From positions 62,001 through 126,000 of the forward strand of contig NZ_JBAPLU010000005.1 in the NCBI RefSeq assembly GCF_037083825.1: a DNA stretch of 64,000 bases, written 5' to 3'. The notes under the pieces were generated by a model that worked only from the letters and a program-made list of their open reading frames with translations, ran no database searches and was not told where the DNA came from. The stretch is from Klenkia sesuvii. GTDB lineage: Bacteria > Actinomycetota > Actinomycetes > Mycobacteriales > Geodermatophilaceae. Each line of letters begins with the position of its first letter. Within the stretch, counting starts at the first letter, position 1. Positions 1 through 9,620 of this stretch are shown one piece after another. Made by a program: the position numbers and the translations under genes.

Positions 1-1325
1 ACGTCGACCCCACCCACGCGCACGGCGCCGGAGGTCACGTCGTAGAGGCGGGGCACCAGGTTCGCGATGGTCGACTTGCCGGCGCCGGAGTGGCCGACGA
101 GGGCGACCAGCTGGCCGGGCTCGGCGCGGAAGCTGACGTCGTGCAGCACCGGGCCGGAGTCACCCTGCTCGGGCAGCGACAGCTCCTCCAGGGAGGCCAG
201 CGACACCTCGGCCGCCGACGGGTACCGGAAGCCCACCCGGTCGAACTCCACCGAGCGGTCGTCGGCCGGGACGGGGCGCGCCGTCGCGGACTCGGCGATC
301 ATCGGCTGGAGGTCGAGCACCTCGAAGACCCGGTCGAAGCTGACCATGGCGCTCATGACGTCGACCCGGACGTTGGACAGCGCGGTCAGCGGGCCGTACA
401 GCCGCGACAGCAGCAGGGCGAGGGCGACCACCGCGCCCGGGGTCAGCGACCCGGCGAAGGCCAGCGAGCCGCCCAGGCCGTAGACCAGCGCGGTGGCCAG
501 GGCGGCGACGAGGGTCAGCGCGGTGAAGAAGGTGCGGCCGTACATGGCCGACAGGACGCCGATGTCGCGCACCCGGGCCGCGCGTCCGCGGAAGGACTCG
601 GCCTCGACCTCGGGTCGCCCGAACAGCTTGACCAGCAGGGCCCCGGCGACGTTGAACCGCTCGGTCATCGTGGCGTTCATCGACGCGTTGAGGCCGTAGG
701 ACTCGCGGGTGATCTCCTGCAGGCGCGCGCCGATGCGCTTGGCCGGCAGCACGAACAGCGGCACCAGCACCACCGACAGCAGGGTGATCTGCCAGGACAG
801 CGTGAGCATGACCCCGGCGGTGAGCACCAGGCCGATGGCGTTGGAGACCACCCCCGACAGGGTCGAGGTGAAGGCCTGCTGGGCGCCGATGACGTCGTTG
901 TTGAGCCGGCTGACCAGCGCGCCGGTCTGGGTGCGGGTGAAGAAGGCGACCGGCATGCGCTGCACGTGCTCGAAGACCCGGGCGCGCAGGTCGTAGATGA
1001 CGCCCTCGCCGATGCGCGCGGAGTACCACCGCTGGGCCAGCGAGCTGCCGGCGTCGAGCAGGGCCAGGCCGGCGATGAGCAGGGCGATGCGCACGATGTC
1101 GGCCGCGGTGCCCTGGAGCCCGGCGATGCGGTTGACGATGTCGCCGGCCAGCAGCGGCGTGGCCACCCCGATCACCGCCGACACGACCACCAGGGCGAGG
1201 AAGAAGGTCAGCTCGCGCCGGTAGGGGCCGGCGACGCCGAGGATGCGGCGCACCGTGCCCTTCGGGATCTCGCGAGCCGGCCGGACGTCGCGGCGGAAGG
1301 ACCGCATCGCCGCCATCGACGTCAT
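1..1325 (-). CDS. ABC exporter, fused permease-ATPase (3' end off window)
   Basis: The first 441 codons of an MsbA/LmrA-type half-transporter are visible; the stop lies beyond the left edge. Order: short cytoplasmic N-terminus, a six-TM ABC membrane domain (about residues 35-320, with the conserved ARVFEHVQRMP and SRLNNDV coupling-helix region), then the start of the nucleotide-binding domain with Walker A GHSGAGKST. The signature, Walker B and switch His lie outside. I chose the ATG at 1325; a second in-frame ATG sits three codons later. The gene ends the minus-strand cluster that begins with the ABC-F gene, only 19 nt after the crotonase stop, so it is probably co-transcribed with it. The family exports lipids, drugs or peptides as a homo- or heterodimer; the substrate cannot be inferred. 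Confidence 0.9.
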   Translation of the reverse strand, partial: MTSMAAMRSFRRDVRPAREIPKGTVRRILGVAGPYRRELTFFLALVVVSAVIGVATPLLAGDIVNRIAGLQGTAADIVRIALLIAGLALLDAGSSLAQRWYSARIGEGVIYDLRARVFEHVQRMPVAFFTRTQTGALVSRLNNDVIGAQQAFTSTLSGVVSNAIGLVLTAGVMLTLSWQITLLSVVLVPLFVLPAKRIGARLQEITRESYGLNASMNATMTERFNVAGALLVKLFGRPEVEAESFRGRAARVRDIGVLSAMYGRTFFTALTLVAALATALVYGLGGSLAFAGSLTPGAVVALALLLSRLYGPLTALSNVRVDVMSAMVSFDRVFEVLDLQPMIAESATARPVPADDRSVEFDRVGFRYPSAAEVSLASLEELSLPEQGDSGPVLHDVSFRAEPGQLVALVGHSGAGKSTIANLVPRLYDVTSGAVRVGGVD

Positions 1326-1344
1326 GTTCGGGGTCACGAGCGGG

Positions 1345-2151
1345 TCAACCGGTGGTCGTCGGCGCCTGTTCCGCCACCGCTCCCCCGGCCACCGCGTGCA
1401 GCCTGCGGTACTGGGCGGCCCGCTCGGCGGCGTCCTGGCCCTCGGTGTCGGTGGCCGCGGCGCGGCGCACGAGGGCCGCGGTCTCGCGGCTCGCGGCGAC
1501 GTCCGGGGCGAGGATCGCCGACACCAGCTCGGCGACGGTGCGGTCGAGCTCGGCGGCCGGGACGACGGCGTTGGCCAACCCGGCGGCGAGCGCCTCGGCC
1601 GCGCCCACCCGCCGTCCGGTCAGGCACATCTCCAGGGCCCGGCTGTAGCCGACGGCCTCCACGAGGGTGGAGGTGCCGGTCAGGTCGGGGACCAGGCCCA
1701 GCACGGCCTCGGGCAGCGCGAAGGTGGCCTCCTCGGCGCACACCCGCAGGTCGCAGGCCAACGCGAGCTGGGCGCCGGCACCGATGGCGTGCCCCTGCAC
1801 GACGGCCACCGACACGATGCCGGGCCGGCGCAACCACCGGAAGCCGGCCTGGTAGCCGCGGATGCGCTCCTGCGCCCCCGCGGAGCCCAGGCCGACCAGC
1901 TCCCCCAACCCACCGGGCAGCGACGGGTCGGCGGAGAACAGCGACCGGTCCAGCCCGGCGGAGAAGGCCCGACCCGCGCCGCGGACGACCACGACCCGGA
2001 CGTCGTCGGGCAGCGCGGCGCCGACCTCGGCGAGGGTGGTCCAGGTCGCCGGCACCTGCGCGTTGAGCTGGTCGGCCCGGTCGAGGGTGACGGTGAGGAC
2101 CGGGCCCTCCTGCGAGGTGGTGACCCAGCCGCGCGCCGGGTCGCCGCTCAC
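1345..2151 (-). CDS. Enoyl-CoA hydratase/isomerase (crotonase) family protein
   Basis: A 268-residue crotonase fold, the normal length for the superfamily. The oxyanion-hole segment is AFSAGLDRSLF (about 62-72), with a second one at GHAIGAGAQLALACD (120-134). Of the two glutamates used by true hydratases, the second is present (E148 in FALPEAVLG) but the first position is Q128, so simple enoyl-CoA hydration is doubtful. As I recall, mycobacterial EchA12 (Rv1472) also has Gln here. The GTG start overlaps the TGA of the upstream HTH gene by 4 bp, implying translational coupling. The HTH, ABC-F and crotonase neighbours match the Rv1472-Rv1473-Rv1473A group. The acyl-CoA substrate is unknown. Confidence 0.9.
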   Translation of the reverse strand: MSGDPARGWVTTSQEGPVLTVTLDRADQLNAQVPATWTTLAEVGAALPDDVRVVVVRGAGRAFSAGLDRSLFSADPSLPGGLGELVGLGSAGAQERIRGYQAGFRWLRRPGIVSVAVVQGHAIGAGAQLALACDLRVCAEEATFALPEAVLGLVPDLTGTSTLVEAVGYSRALEMCLTGRRVGAAEALAAGLANAVVPAAELDRTVAELVSAILAPDVAASRETAALVRRAAATDTEGQDAAERAAQYRRLHAVAGGAVAEQAPTTTG

Positions 2152-2411
2152 TTCTTCGGGTCGGGCGTGCTCGGCCGGTTGGCCCCGCCGCGACTGCGCA
2201 GCGTGGCGCCCGACTCGCTGAGCAGCCGGTGCACGAAGCCGTACGAACGGCCGGTGGAGGCGGCCAGCAGCCGGATGCTCTCACCGGCGTCGTAGCGCTT
2301 GCGGAGGTCCTCGGCCAGGGAGTTGCGGCTGTCGCCGGTGATCCGCTTGCCCTTGCTCAGGTCGGTGCCGTTCCCCGTCTCCGAGGCGTTCGCTGCGTTC
2401 GAGTCGGCCAT
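2148..2411 (-). CDS. Small helix-turn-helix protein (Rv1473A-like)
   Basis: An 87-residue basic protein. Residues 20-75 form a homeodomain-like/resolvase-type HTH containing KRYDAGESIRLLAASTGRSYG followed by FVHRLLSESG, then a GATLRSRGGA tail that is highly conserved in actinobacteria. The N-terminal 18 residues and the Pro/Lys C-terminus look disordered. ATG 2411 is chosen because the preceding sequence contains AGGGGAG and the conserved part begins soon after; upstream sequence in the frame is not conserved-looking. It overlaps the crotonase start by 4 bp. Family members are annotated only as putative transcriptional regulators; the target is unknown. A 192-nt gap separates it from the ABC-F stop. 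Confidence 0.85.
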   Translation of the reverse strand: MADSNAANASETGNGTDLSKGKRITGDSRNSLAEDLRKRYDAGESIRLLAASTGRSYGFVHRLLSESGATLRSRGGANRPSTPDPKK

Positions 2412-2603
2412 GACTCCCCTGTCGTGCCAGCGTCCACCCCGGCGCGCGACCGAGGTCCCCCACTGGTAACCCGGACCGTCGTCCCGCTGACGTCGGCCTC
2501 GCACCGAATGATCACCCAGCCGCGCGACCGCCGCCCGCTGGAACGGCCCGGTCGCAGGGACCCGCGGGGCGCGGAGCGTCTCGTGGGGGGCGATCGGGTC
2601 CTG

Positions 2604-4205
<1,602 letters not shown>

Positions 4206-4212
4206 TGTGTCC

Positions 4213-4218
4213 AGGGTA
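4213..4218 (-). promoter_or_regulatory. Probable -10 element of the ABC-F gene (leaderless)
   Basis: TACCCT on the minus strand ends exactly 7 nt before the GTG at 4205, so transcription would start at or next to the start codon. There is no Shine-Dalgarno sequence in front of the GTG. No convincing -35 hexamer is visible. Confidence 0.4.
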
Positions 4219-4333
4219 CCGGCGGAACAGCCCGGTTCCGAGCGCATGGCCGGTGACGTGGGTAGCACTACGCAGGCCGGCCCGGGTAGTGCACTGGAGG
4301 GCAGGGCGGTGCGGAGCGCCCACCCTCGGAGGC

Positions 4334-6520
4334 ATGACTGCTCCGACCGCCCCCTGGGTGCTCCGCTGCCCGGTCTGCTCGACCCCGGTGGCCGACGCCG
4401 TCCCGGGCGGCCCCACCCACCCGGCCCACCCCGGTGCCCCGTGCCGCACCTGCGGCCTACCGGCCGCGGCGCACGCCGGGATGGTCGTCGGACGGATCGG
4501 GGTCACCCTGACCGAGCTGAGCCGCGACCGCGACGCCCTGCTGGCCACGCTGCGCACCCACGCCACGGCCCCGGTCCCCGCGCCTGCCCCGGCCGTCGCG
4601 CCGTCCCCGGTCCCTGCGCCGGTCGTGCACAGCTGGGCGCCTCCCCCGCCGCCCGGGCCGGGCCCGCGGCCCCCTGTGCCGCCCGTGCAGGGCCCGCCCG
4701 TGCCGGGTCTGGCGGCGCAGGACCCGCGGTCGGTGCGTCGACGGATCAGCCCGCAGCAGGTCCTGGTCGGCCTGGGCTCGTTGCTGGTGGTGGCCGCCGC
4801 GCTGGTCCTGGTCGCGGTCGCCTGGACCCGGTTCGGCATCGGCTTCCAGGCCGCCGTGATGGGCACCGCCACCGCCGCGGCCGCCGCCGGCTCCGGGTGG
4901 GCGGCCCGCCGGGGCCTGCGCGCGACCGAGGAGGGCCTGGCGGCCACCGCCACGGCGCTGCTGCTCATCGACGTCTGCGCCGCCCGCGCGCTCGGGCTGC
5001 TCGGCCTGGACGCCGTGGACGGCCTGCTCTACGGGGCGCTCGCCACGGCCCTGGTCGCCGTCCTCACCGCCGGGCTGGCCCGCACCACGCCCACCACCCT
5101 CGTCTGGCCGGCCGCCGCACTGCTGGCCGCGCAGCCGGTGCTGCCCCTGCTGTCCGGGTACCTGGGCGGCGGTGCGTCGACCGTGGCCGCGCTGCTGGTG
5201 ATCGGCGCTGCGGACGTCGCGGTCGCCGGCCGGCTCCCCCGCTGGACCGGGGAGGTCGCCCGCGTGCTCGCCGGCACCGCCGCCGCCCTCGCCGTCCTGC
5301 GGGGCACCGAGCTCGCCTGGGTGGGCGGGGTCCCGGACGGCGTGGCCGCCACCGCCCTGCTCGTCGTCGGCGCCGCGGGCGCCGTCGTCGTCGTGGTGCG
5401 GTGGGCCGGCCGCGGCCTCGAGGTGCCGTTCCGGTTCGTCGCCGGGGTGCTGGCCGCCGCCCCGTCGCTGGCGGTGGCGGGGCTGGTGCTGCGCAGCGGC
5501 CCGGTCGGCGGTCCGGTGCTGGGTCTGACCGGTGTCGTGCTGGCAACCACACTGGTGCTCGTCCGCCGCAGCCCGCTGCAGCGGGAGCTCGCCGGCGGGG
5601 CCGGTGCGGTGCTGCTGCTGGCCGGCCTCGGCGAGCTGGTGGTGACCGACCGTCCGGCCGCCGTGGCCCTGGTCCTCCTCGCCGGGGTCGCGCCGGCCGC
5701 GCTCACCGCCGTCCTGGTCGCCCCCGCCCGGTCGACCGCGACCGCGGCCGTGCTCGCGCTGCCGGGGCTGGCCACGCTGTGCGCACGGGCCGGGGACGTC
5801 CTGCCGGCCACGACCGCCGGCCTGCTGCTGGCCGCCCTCGCCGCGCTGGCGCTCGGCCTGGCGACCCTGCGCCACGGCCAGCCGGAGGAGTGGGCCGCGG
5901 CGCTCACCGCGCCGGGGCTCGCCCTGGCCGCGGCCGGCACCGGGGCCTCGATCGGCGCGTGGGGTCAGGTGGGCGCTCAGCTGGGGGTGGTCGGCGCGGC
6001 CGGGCTCGCGTACGGGCTGGTCAGCGGGCGCACCGTCGTGCGCTGGACGGCGCTGGCCGACCTCGTGCTGGCCGGCTGGACCGCCCTGGCCGGGGCGGCG
6101 ATCACCACACCGGAGGCCTACAGCCTGCCGTTGGCCGCCGCGTTGCTCGCCGCGGCTGGCCCCCGGCTGCTGCGCGGACCCTCGTGGGCCGGCTGGGGCC
6201 CCGGGCTGCTGGTCGGCTTCGCCCCCTCGGGGCTCGCCGCGGTGGCCGACGACGGCCCGCTCCGGGTCGTGCTGGTGCTCGCCGCCGGCGTCGTCGCGGT
6301 GGTGGCCGGGGCGCTGACCCACCGGCAGGCGCCGTTCCTGGTCGGCGCCGGGGCCCTCGCCGTCCTCGGCACCGTCGAGCTCGCCCCCGTGGTGTCGCGG
6401 CTGGACAGCTGGGTCCCGCTGGGCGCCGCCGGCCTGCTCCTCCTGGTGGTCGGCGCCACCTACGAACGTCGCCGCCAGCAGGCCCGAGAGGCCGTCGCCT
6501 GGGTCGGGCAGATGAGCTGA
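4334..6520 (+). CDS. Multi-TM membrane protein with N-terminal CxxC pairs (SCO7613-C-like), paralogue of 7407-9497
   Basis: 728 residues of unknown function. Residues 12-40 hold CPVC and CRTC 21 residues apart, a zinc-ribbon-like pattern. A Pro-rich linker (about 90-135) leads to RRISPQQVLVGLGSLLVVAAAL, then about 20 hydrophobic helices to the C-terminus. The segment WGPGLLVGFAPSGLAAVADD, the later QAPFLVGAGALAVLG and the basic ERRRQQ tail match the gene at 7407, so the two are paralogues. They resemble proteins annotated only as 'SCO7613 C-terminal domain' (from memory). ATG 4334 is preceded by CTCGGAGG, an excellent though very close ribosome-binding site. It is transcribed divergently from the ABC-F gene. 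A polytopic sensor, scaffold or transporter are all possible. Confidence 0.85.
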   Translation: MTAPTAPWVLRCPVCSTPVADAVPGGPTHPAHPGAPCRTCGLPAAAHAGMVVGRIGVTLTELSRDRDALLATLRTHATAPVPAPAPAVAPSPVPAPVVHSWAPPPPPGPGPRPPVPPVQGPPVPGLAAQDPRSVRRRISPQQVLVGLGSLLVVAAALVLVAVAWTRFGIGFQAAVMGTATAAAAAGSGWAARRGLRATEEGLAATATALLLIDVCAARALGLLGLDAVDGLLYGALATALVAVLTAGLARTTPTTLVWPAAALLAAQPVLPLLSGYLGGGASTVAALLVIGAADVAVAGRLPRWTGEVARVLAGTAAALAVLRGTELAWVGGVPDGVAATALLVVGAAGAVVVVVRWAGRGLEVPFRFVAGVLAAAPSLAVAGLVLRSGPVGGPVLGLTGVVLATTLVLVRRSPLQRELAGGAGAVLLLAGLGELVVTDRPAAVALVLLAGVAPAALTAVLVAPARSTATAAVLALPGLATLCARAGDVLPATTAGLLLAALAALALGLATLRHGQPEEWAAALTAPGLALAAAGTGASIGAWGQVGAQLGVVGAAGLAYGLVSGRTVVRWTALADLVLAGWTALAGAAITTPEAYSLPLAAALLAAAGPRLLRGPSWAGWGPGLLVGFAPSGLAAVADDGPLRVVLVLAAGVVAVVAGALTHRQAPFLVGAGALAVLGTVELAPVVSRLDSWVPLGAAGLLLLVVGATYERRRQQAREAVAWVGQMS

Positions 6521-6540
6521 CCGGCCCGCAGCCACGGGCC

Positions 6541-6608
6541 CGACTGTGCAGTTGCGGTCACCCACACCAGCGGGTTGCCGCGCGCCGTCGACCGCAACTG
6601 CACAGTCG
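6541..6608. repeat. Perfect 19-bp inverted repeat between convergent genes (terminator or REP-like)
   Basis: Arms cgactgtgcagttgcggtc (6541-6559) and its exact reverse complement (6590-6608) are separated by 30 nt. It lies between the stop of the membrane-protein gene (6520) and the stop of vapC (6629), where a bidirectional terminator would be expected. No T-run follows, and the 30-nt loop is long for a terminator. A degenerate copy of one arm (gaccgcgactgc) is present at 7345-7356, on the far side of vapBC. Confidence 0.6.
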
Positions 6609-6628
6609 ACGGGGAGCAGGCCTGTCGG

Positions 6629-7024
6629 TCAGCGCGGGATCAGCACAGCCACGTCGGCGGCCGCCGCGGCCAGACCGGCGTCCAACGTGGCCAGCCGAGC
6701 CCCCCGGGCCCGGGCGAGGCCGGCCAGGTAGGCGTCGGTCACCTGGCCGTGGCCGAGCACGTGGTCGAGCGACACGTCGGCGTAGGACACCGCGTCGGGC
6801 CAGAACTCGGTCCCCGGTCGAGCAGCCACCTGCGCGACCGCGGACCGCGCGTCCGCCCCCGGGACACCGACCCGGACCAGGAAGCGCACCAGGGCGCCTT
6901 CCGTGATCGGGCAGACGGCCACGTCGCGATGAGCCTCCACCCACGACGACGCCGCGTCGTGGTGCTCGTGGTCGGCGACCACCAGTGCGATCAGGACGCT
7001 CGCATCGAGCAGGACGACGGTCAC
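6629..7024 (-). CDS. vapC: VapC-type PIN-domain ribonuclease toxin
   Basis: A 131-residue PIN domain. The four acidic metal-binding positions are visible: D7 (LLDASVLIAL), E42 (ITEGALVRFL), D97 (QVTDAYLAGLA) and D115 (LATLDAGLA). VapC toxins cleave specific tRNA or rRNA sites with Mg2+/Mn2+ and are held inactive by VapB. The GTG start overlaps the VapB stop by 4 bp, the classic antitoxin-first coupled arrangement. The pair sits on the opposite strand between two paralogous membrane-protein genes, which suggests a later insertion. The RNA target cannot be predicted. Confidence 0.92.
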   Translation of the reverse strand: MTVVLLDASVLIALVVADHEHHDAASSWVEAHRDVAVCPITEGALVRFLVRVGVPGADARSAVAQVAARPGTEFWPDAVSYADVSLDHVLGHGQVTDAYLAGLARARGARLATLDAGLAAAAADVAVLIPR

Positions 7025-7260
7025 TCCTCGAGCGCGGCGGCGACGTCCTCGGCCGAGACCGGATGGCCCAGCGAGATGACCGGGAATCCGGACCGCACGT
7101 CCGTCGAGACACGGAGCGGCTCATCGCGCAGGGCCAGGCCCCGCACGGTCAGCTCGGCGACGACGGAGGACAGCGAACGACCCTCGCGCGCGGCGATCTC
7201 GCTCGCCCGGCGATGGGCTGCCGGAGGCAGGTCGACGGTGGTGCGCACGGACAGCATCAT
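7021..7260 (-). CDS. vapB: VapB-type ribbon-helix-helix antitoxin
   Basis: 79 residues. Residues 3-45 form a ribbon-helix-helix DNA-binding domain (MLSVRTTVDLPPAAHRRASEIA followed by a second helix SLSSVVAELTVRGLAL). The C-terminal 30 residues, ending in SAEDVAAALEE, are the likely toxin-binding tail. Two consecutive ATGs (7260, 7257) are possible starts; the longer is given. A 6-bp inverted repeat lies 3 nt upstream, in the position expected for autoregulation by the VapBC complex. The stop overlaps the vapC start. Confidence 0.88.
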   Translation of the reverse strand: MMLSVRTTVDLPPAAHRRASEIAAREGRSLSSVVAELTVRGLALRDEPLRVSTDVRSGFPVISLGHPVSAEDVAAALEE

Positions 7261-7263
7261 ACG

Positions 7264-7281
7264 TGCATCAGAACCGATGCA
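7264..7281. promoter_or_regulatory. Candidate VapB operator
   Basis: Inverted repeat tgcatc-N6-gatgca immediately upstream of the vapB start codon. Ribbon-helix-helix antitoxins normally bind such palindromes in their own promoter. Assignment is by position only. Confidence 0.45.
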
Positions 7282-7394
7282 GCCAGATCGCACCCTCGCC
7301 TGCACAGCTGAGGCGGTTCACTCGGCGGGTCGGCGCGTGCCACCGACCGCGACTGCGGACCAGCGACGGGTGCGCCGGCCCGGCTCACCTCCCC

Positions 7395-7400
7395 TACCGT
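7395..7400 (+). promoter_or_regulatory. Probable -10 element (leaderless) of the membrane-protein gene at 7407
   Basis: TACCGT ends 6 nt before ATG 7407 and no purine-rich Shine-Dalgarno sequence is convincing, so the transcript is probably leaderless. The -35 region is not recognisable. Confidence 0.4.
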
Positions 7401-7406
7401 GGCGGG

Positions 7407-9497
7407 ATGCAGGTGCGCCCCCGGCCGGCCGACCCCGAGGCCTACCCCCCGGCGCTCGGCTCCTACCCGCCGCGGGTGCGCCCGGTCGCGCTCCCCGACC
7501 GGGTCACCCCGCAGCAGCTGCTCGTGGGTGCCGGGATGGTCGCCGTGCTGGGGGCCACGCTGTCCACCTTCACCGTGGGCACCCCGGCCGGCGTGGTGGC
7601 GGTCAGCGTCCTGCTCGTCGTCGCCGCGGCCCTCGCCGTGCTCGCGGGCCACACCGGCGGCCGGACGGCGGGCGAGGCGCTCGCGCTGGGCGCTGTCGCT
7701 GCAGCGGGCACCCTCGTGGTGGTCGGCGCGCTCACCGCCCCGGTCCCCGCCCTGGCCGCCGGCACCCTCAGCGCGTTCGTCACGTTCGCCACGGCGGCGC
7801 TGTACCTGGTGGCGCCGCAGCTGCGCGCCTGGCCGGTGGCCTCCTGGCTGGCGGGACAGGCGACGGTGGTCGCGGTGCTGGTGGGCACCGACCTGCCGGC
7901 GGTGCTGACCGCAGGAGCGCTCCTGGGCACGTCGCTGGTGGGGTTGGCCCTCGCCTGGTTCGGCGACGGCGCCCGTCACGGGGTGCTCAGCCACGCCGGC
8001 CTGCTGGGCAGCGTGCCGTGGTGGGCCGCCGGCGTGTGGGGCGTCGAACGGGCCGCGTGGGCCGGCGACGGCGCCCCCCTCACGGCGGTGCTCGGTGTCG
8101 GCGCGGCCCTCGGCCTGCTACTCACGACCGCGCGCCGTGTGCCCGAGCTGCCGGTGGCCGGTGCCGCCGTGCCGGTGCTGGCCGGGTTCACCGCCGGGTC
8201 GGTGCTCGCCGGTGCGGCCTCGGCCGCCGGGCCCGACTGGGTGCTCGGCTCGGGCTTCCTCGGGCTGCTGCTGGCCGCCGTGGTCGCGGTCGCCGCCTCC
8301 CGCGGCCCGGCCTGGGTGCCGCGCGACGCCGGGCTCGCCGCCGCAGGCACGCTGACCCTGCTGGCCGCCCTGGGCACCGGGTGGGCCGGGCGCTGGGGGG
8401 ACCTCGGTTTCCTGCTCGTCACCACCGCCGCGGCCGCCGTCCTGCTGTCGGTGCGCGACCGCGAGACCCGTCCCTCGACCGTCCCGGTAGCCGTCGGGGC
8501 GCTGGCGCTGGCGGTGGTCACGCTCACCGGGGAGGGGCCGCTGACCGGCGCCGGCATCGGCGCGGCCCTGGTCGTGGTGGCGGTGACGGCGCTGGCCGAG
8601 GCCGTCGTCCTCGCCGTCGTGCTGCCCCGGCGGGCCGGGGCGCGGGTGCGCGCCTGGGTGCGGGCGCGCACCGGACGGGCCACGTCGGCCCCCCGCGGAC
8701 CCGTGGACGACGTCCGCTACGCGTTCTCGGCCGCCGACACCGGACGCCGGCCGGCACCGACCCGGGTCGACGAGCCGGTGCAGTCACTGGAAGACCCGGC
8801 CGACTCCCCCGACGAGCGGGCGGCCACCTCGGCCGCCGGCACCGGCACCGTGGTCGGGTTGCTGGGCGTCGCGACGGCGGCGTCGTCCGGCTCCTACGGG
8901 GTCACCGCAGCGCTGCTGGCGGTGCTGGGACTGGCGCTCATGGGGCACGGCGACGTCACCCGCGGCACCCGCCTGCCCGGGGTGCCCGACGACGAGGTCG
9001 AGGTGCGCGGGCGCGGCACCCGCACCCTCGGCGGCCTGGCGGTCGTCGCCGCCTGCGCGATCGGTGCCGCGCTGGCGGGCTGGTCGGCCTGGGAGGCGGT
9101 GACCGTGCCCGCGGGGGTCGTGCTGCTGGCCGGTCGGTGGCGGTCGCTGCCGCACGGCCCGTCGCCGCGCACCTGGGGTCCCGGGCTGGCCGTGGCCCTG
9201 CTGCCGTCGGTGCTGCTGACCGTCGTCGACCCCACCCCGGCCCGGCAGGTGACCGTGCTTGTGGTCTCGCTGGTGATGGTGCTGGCCGGCCTCGGCTGGG
9301 CCGTGCGCGCCCCGTTCGTGCTGGGCCTGGTCGGGGTGGTCGGCGTGACGGCGGGTTGGCTGCTCGACGACGCCCCGACGCCGTGGGTGGTGGCCCTGCT
9401 CCTGGTCGGTGCGGCCCTGGTCGGCGCCGGTGCCGTGCGCGAGCGCCAACGCCGCCGCGGCGAGCCCGTGCCCGCCCTGGTGCGCACCCTGCGCTGA
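7407..9497 (+). CDS. Multi-TM membrane protein, paralogue of 4334-6520, lacking the Cys pairs
   Basis: 696 residues, unknown function. A short Pro-rich cytoplasmic N-terminus leads to PDRVTPQQLLVGAGMVAVLGATL, which aligns with RRISPQQVLVGLGSLLVVAAAL of the upstream paralogue. About 20 hydrophobic segments follow, with a hydrophilic loop near residues 420-475 (RARTGRATSAPRGPVDDVRYAF and neighbouring residues). The conserved PRTWGPGLAVALLPS and RAPFVLGLVGVVGV segments come near the end. The tail is basic (RERQRRRGEP). It lacks the CPVC/CRTC head of its paralogue. ATG 7407 is supported by a -10-like TACCGT 6 nt upstream. The pair probably arose by tandem duplication, and vapBC now separates them. 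Confidence 0.85.
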   Translation: MQVRPRPADPEAYPPALGSYPPRVRPVALPDRVTPQQLLVGAGMVAVLGATLSTFTVGTPAGVVAVSVLLVVAAALAVLAGHTGGRTAGEALALGAVAAAGTLVVVGALTAPVPALAAGTLSAFVTFATAALYLVAPQLRAWPVASWLAGQATVVAVLVGTDLPAVLTAGALLGTSLVGLALAWFGDGARHGVLSHAGLLGSVPWWAAGVWGVERAAWAGDGAPLTAVLGVGAALGLLLTTARRVPELPVAGAAVPVLAGFTAGSVLAGAASAAGPDWVLGSGFLGLLLAAVVAVAASRGPAWVPRDAGLAAAGTLTLLAALGTGWAGRWGDLGFLLVTTAAAAVLLSVRDRETRPSTVPVAVGALALAVVTLTGEGPLTGAGIGAALVVVAVTALAEAVVLAVVLPRRAGARVRAWVRARTGRATSAPRGPVDDVRYAFSAADTGRRPAPTRVDEPVQSLEDPADSPDERAATSAAGTGTVVGLLGVATAASSGSYGVTAALLAVLGLALMGHGDVTRGTRLPGVPDDEVEVRGRGTRTLGGLAVVAACAIGAALAGWSAWEAVTVPAGVVLLAGRWRSLPHGPSPRTWGPGLAVALLPSVLLTVVDPTPARQVTVLVVSLVMVLAGLGWAVRAPFVLGLVGVVGVTAGWLLDDAPTPWVVALLLVGAALVGAGAVRERQRRRGEPVPALVRTLR

Positions 9498-9512
9498 CCG
9501 GTTCGGCACCAC

Positions 9513-9546
9513 CCCTGCGGGAAGGCGCCACCCGGGTCGCGCAGGG
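9513..9546. terminator. Possible weak bidirectional terminator
   Basis: Arms ccctgcg (9513-9519) and cgcaggg (9540-9546) with a 20-nt loop lie between the convergent membrane-protein and acetyltransferase genes. The stem is only 7 bp and no T-run follows. Confidence 0.3.
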
Positions 9547-9620
9547 CACCCTCGGCCACCAACCGCACGGACGGCCAGGGCGTGGTCACGCAGGGTCGGA
9601 CGGCTCGTCAGGGGCCGGTG

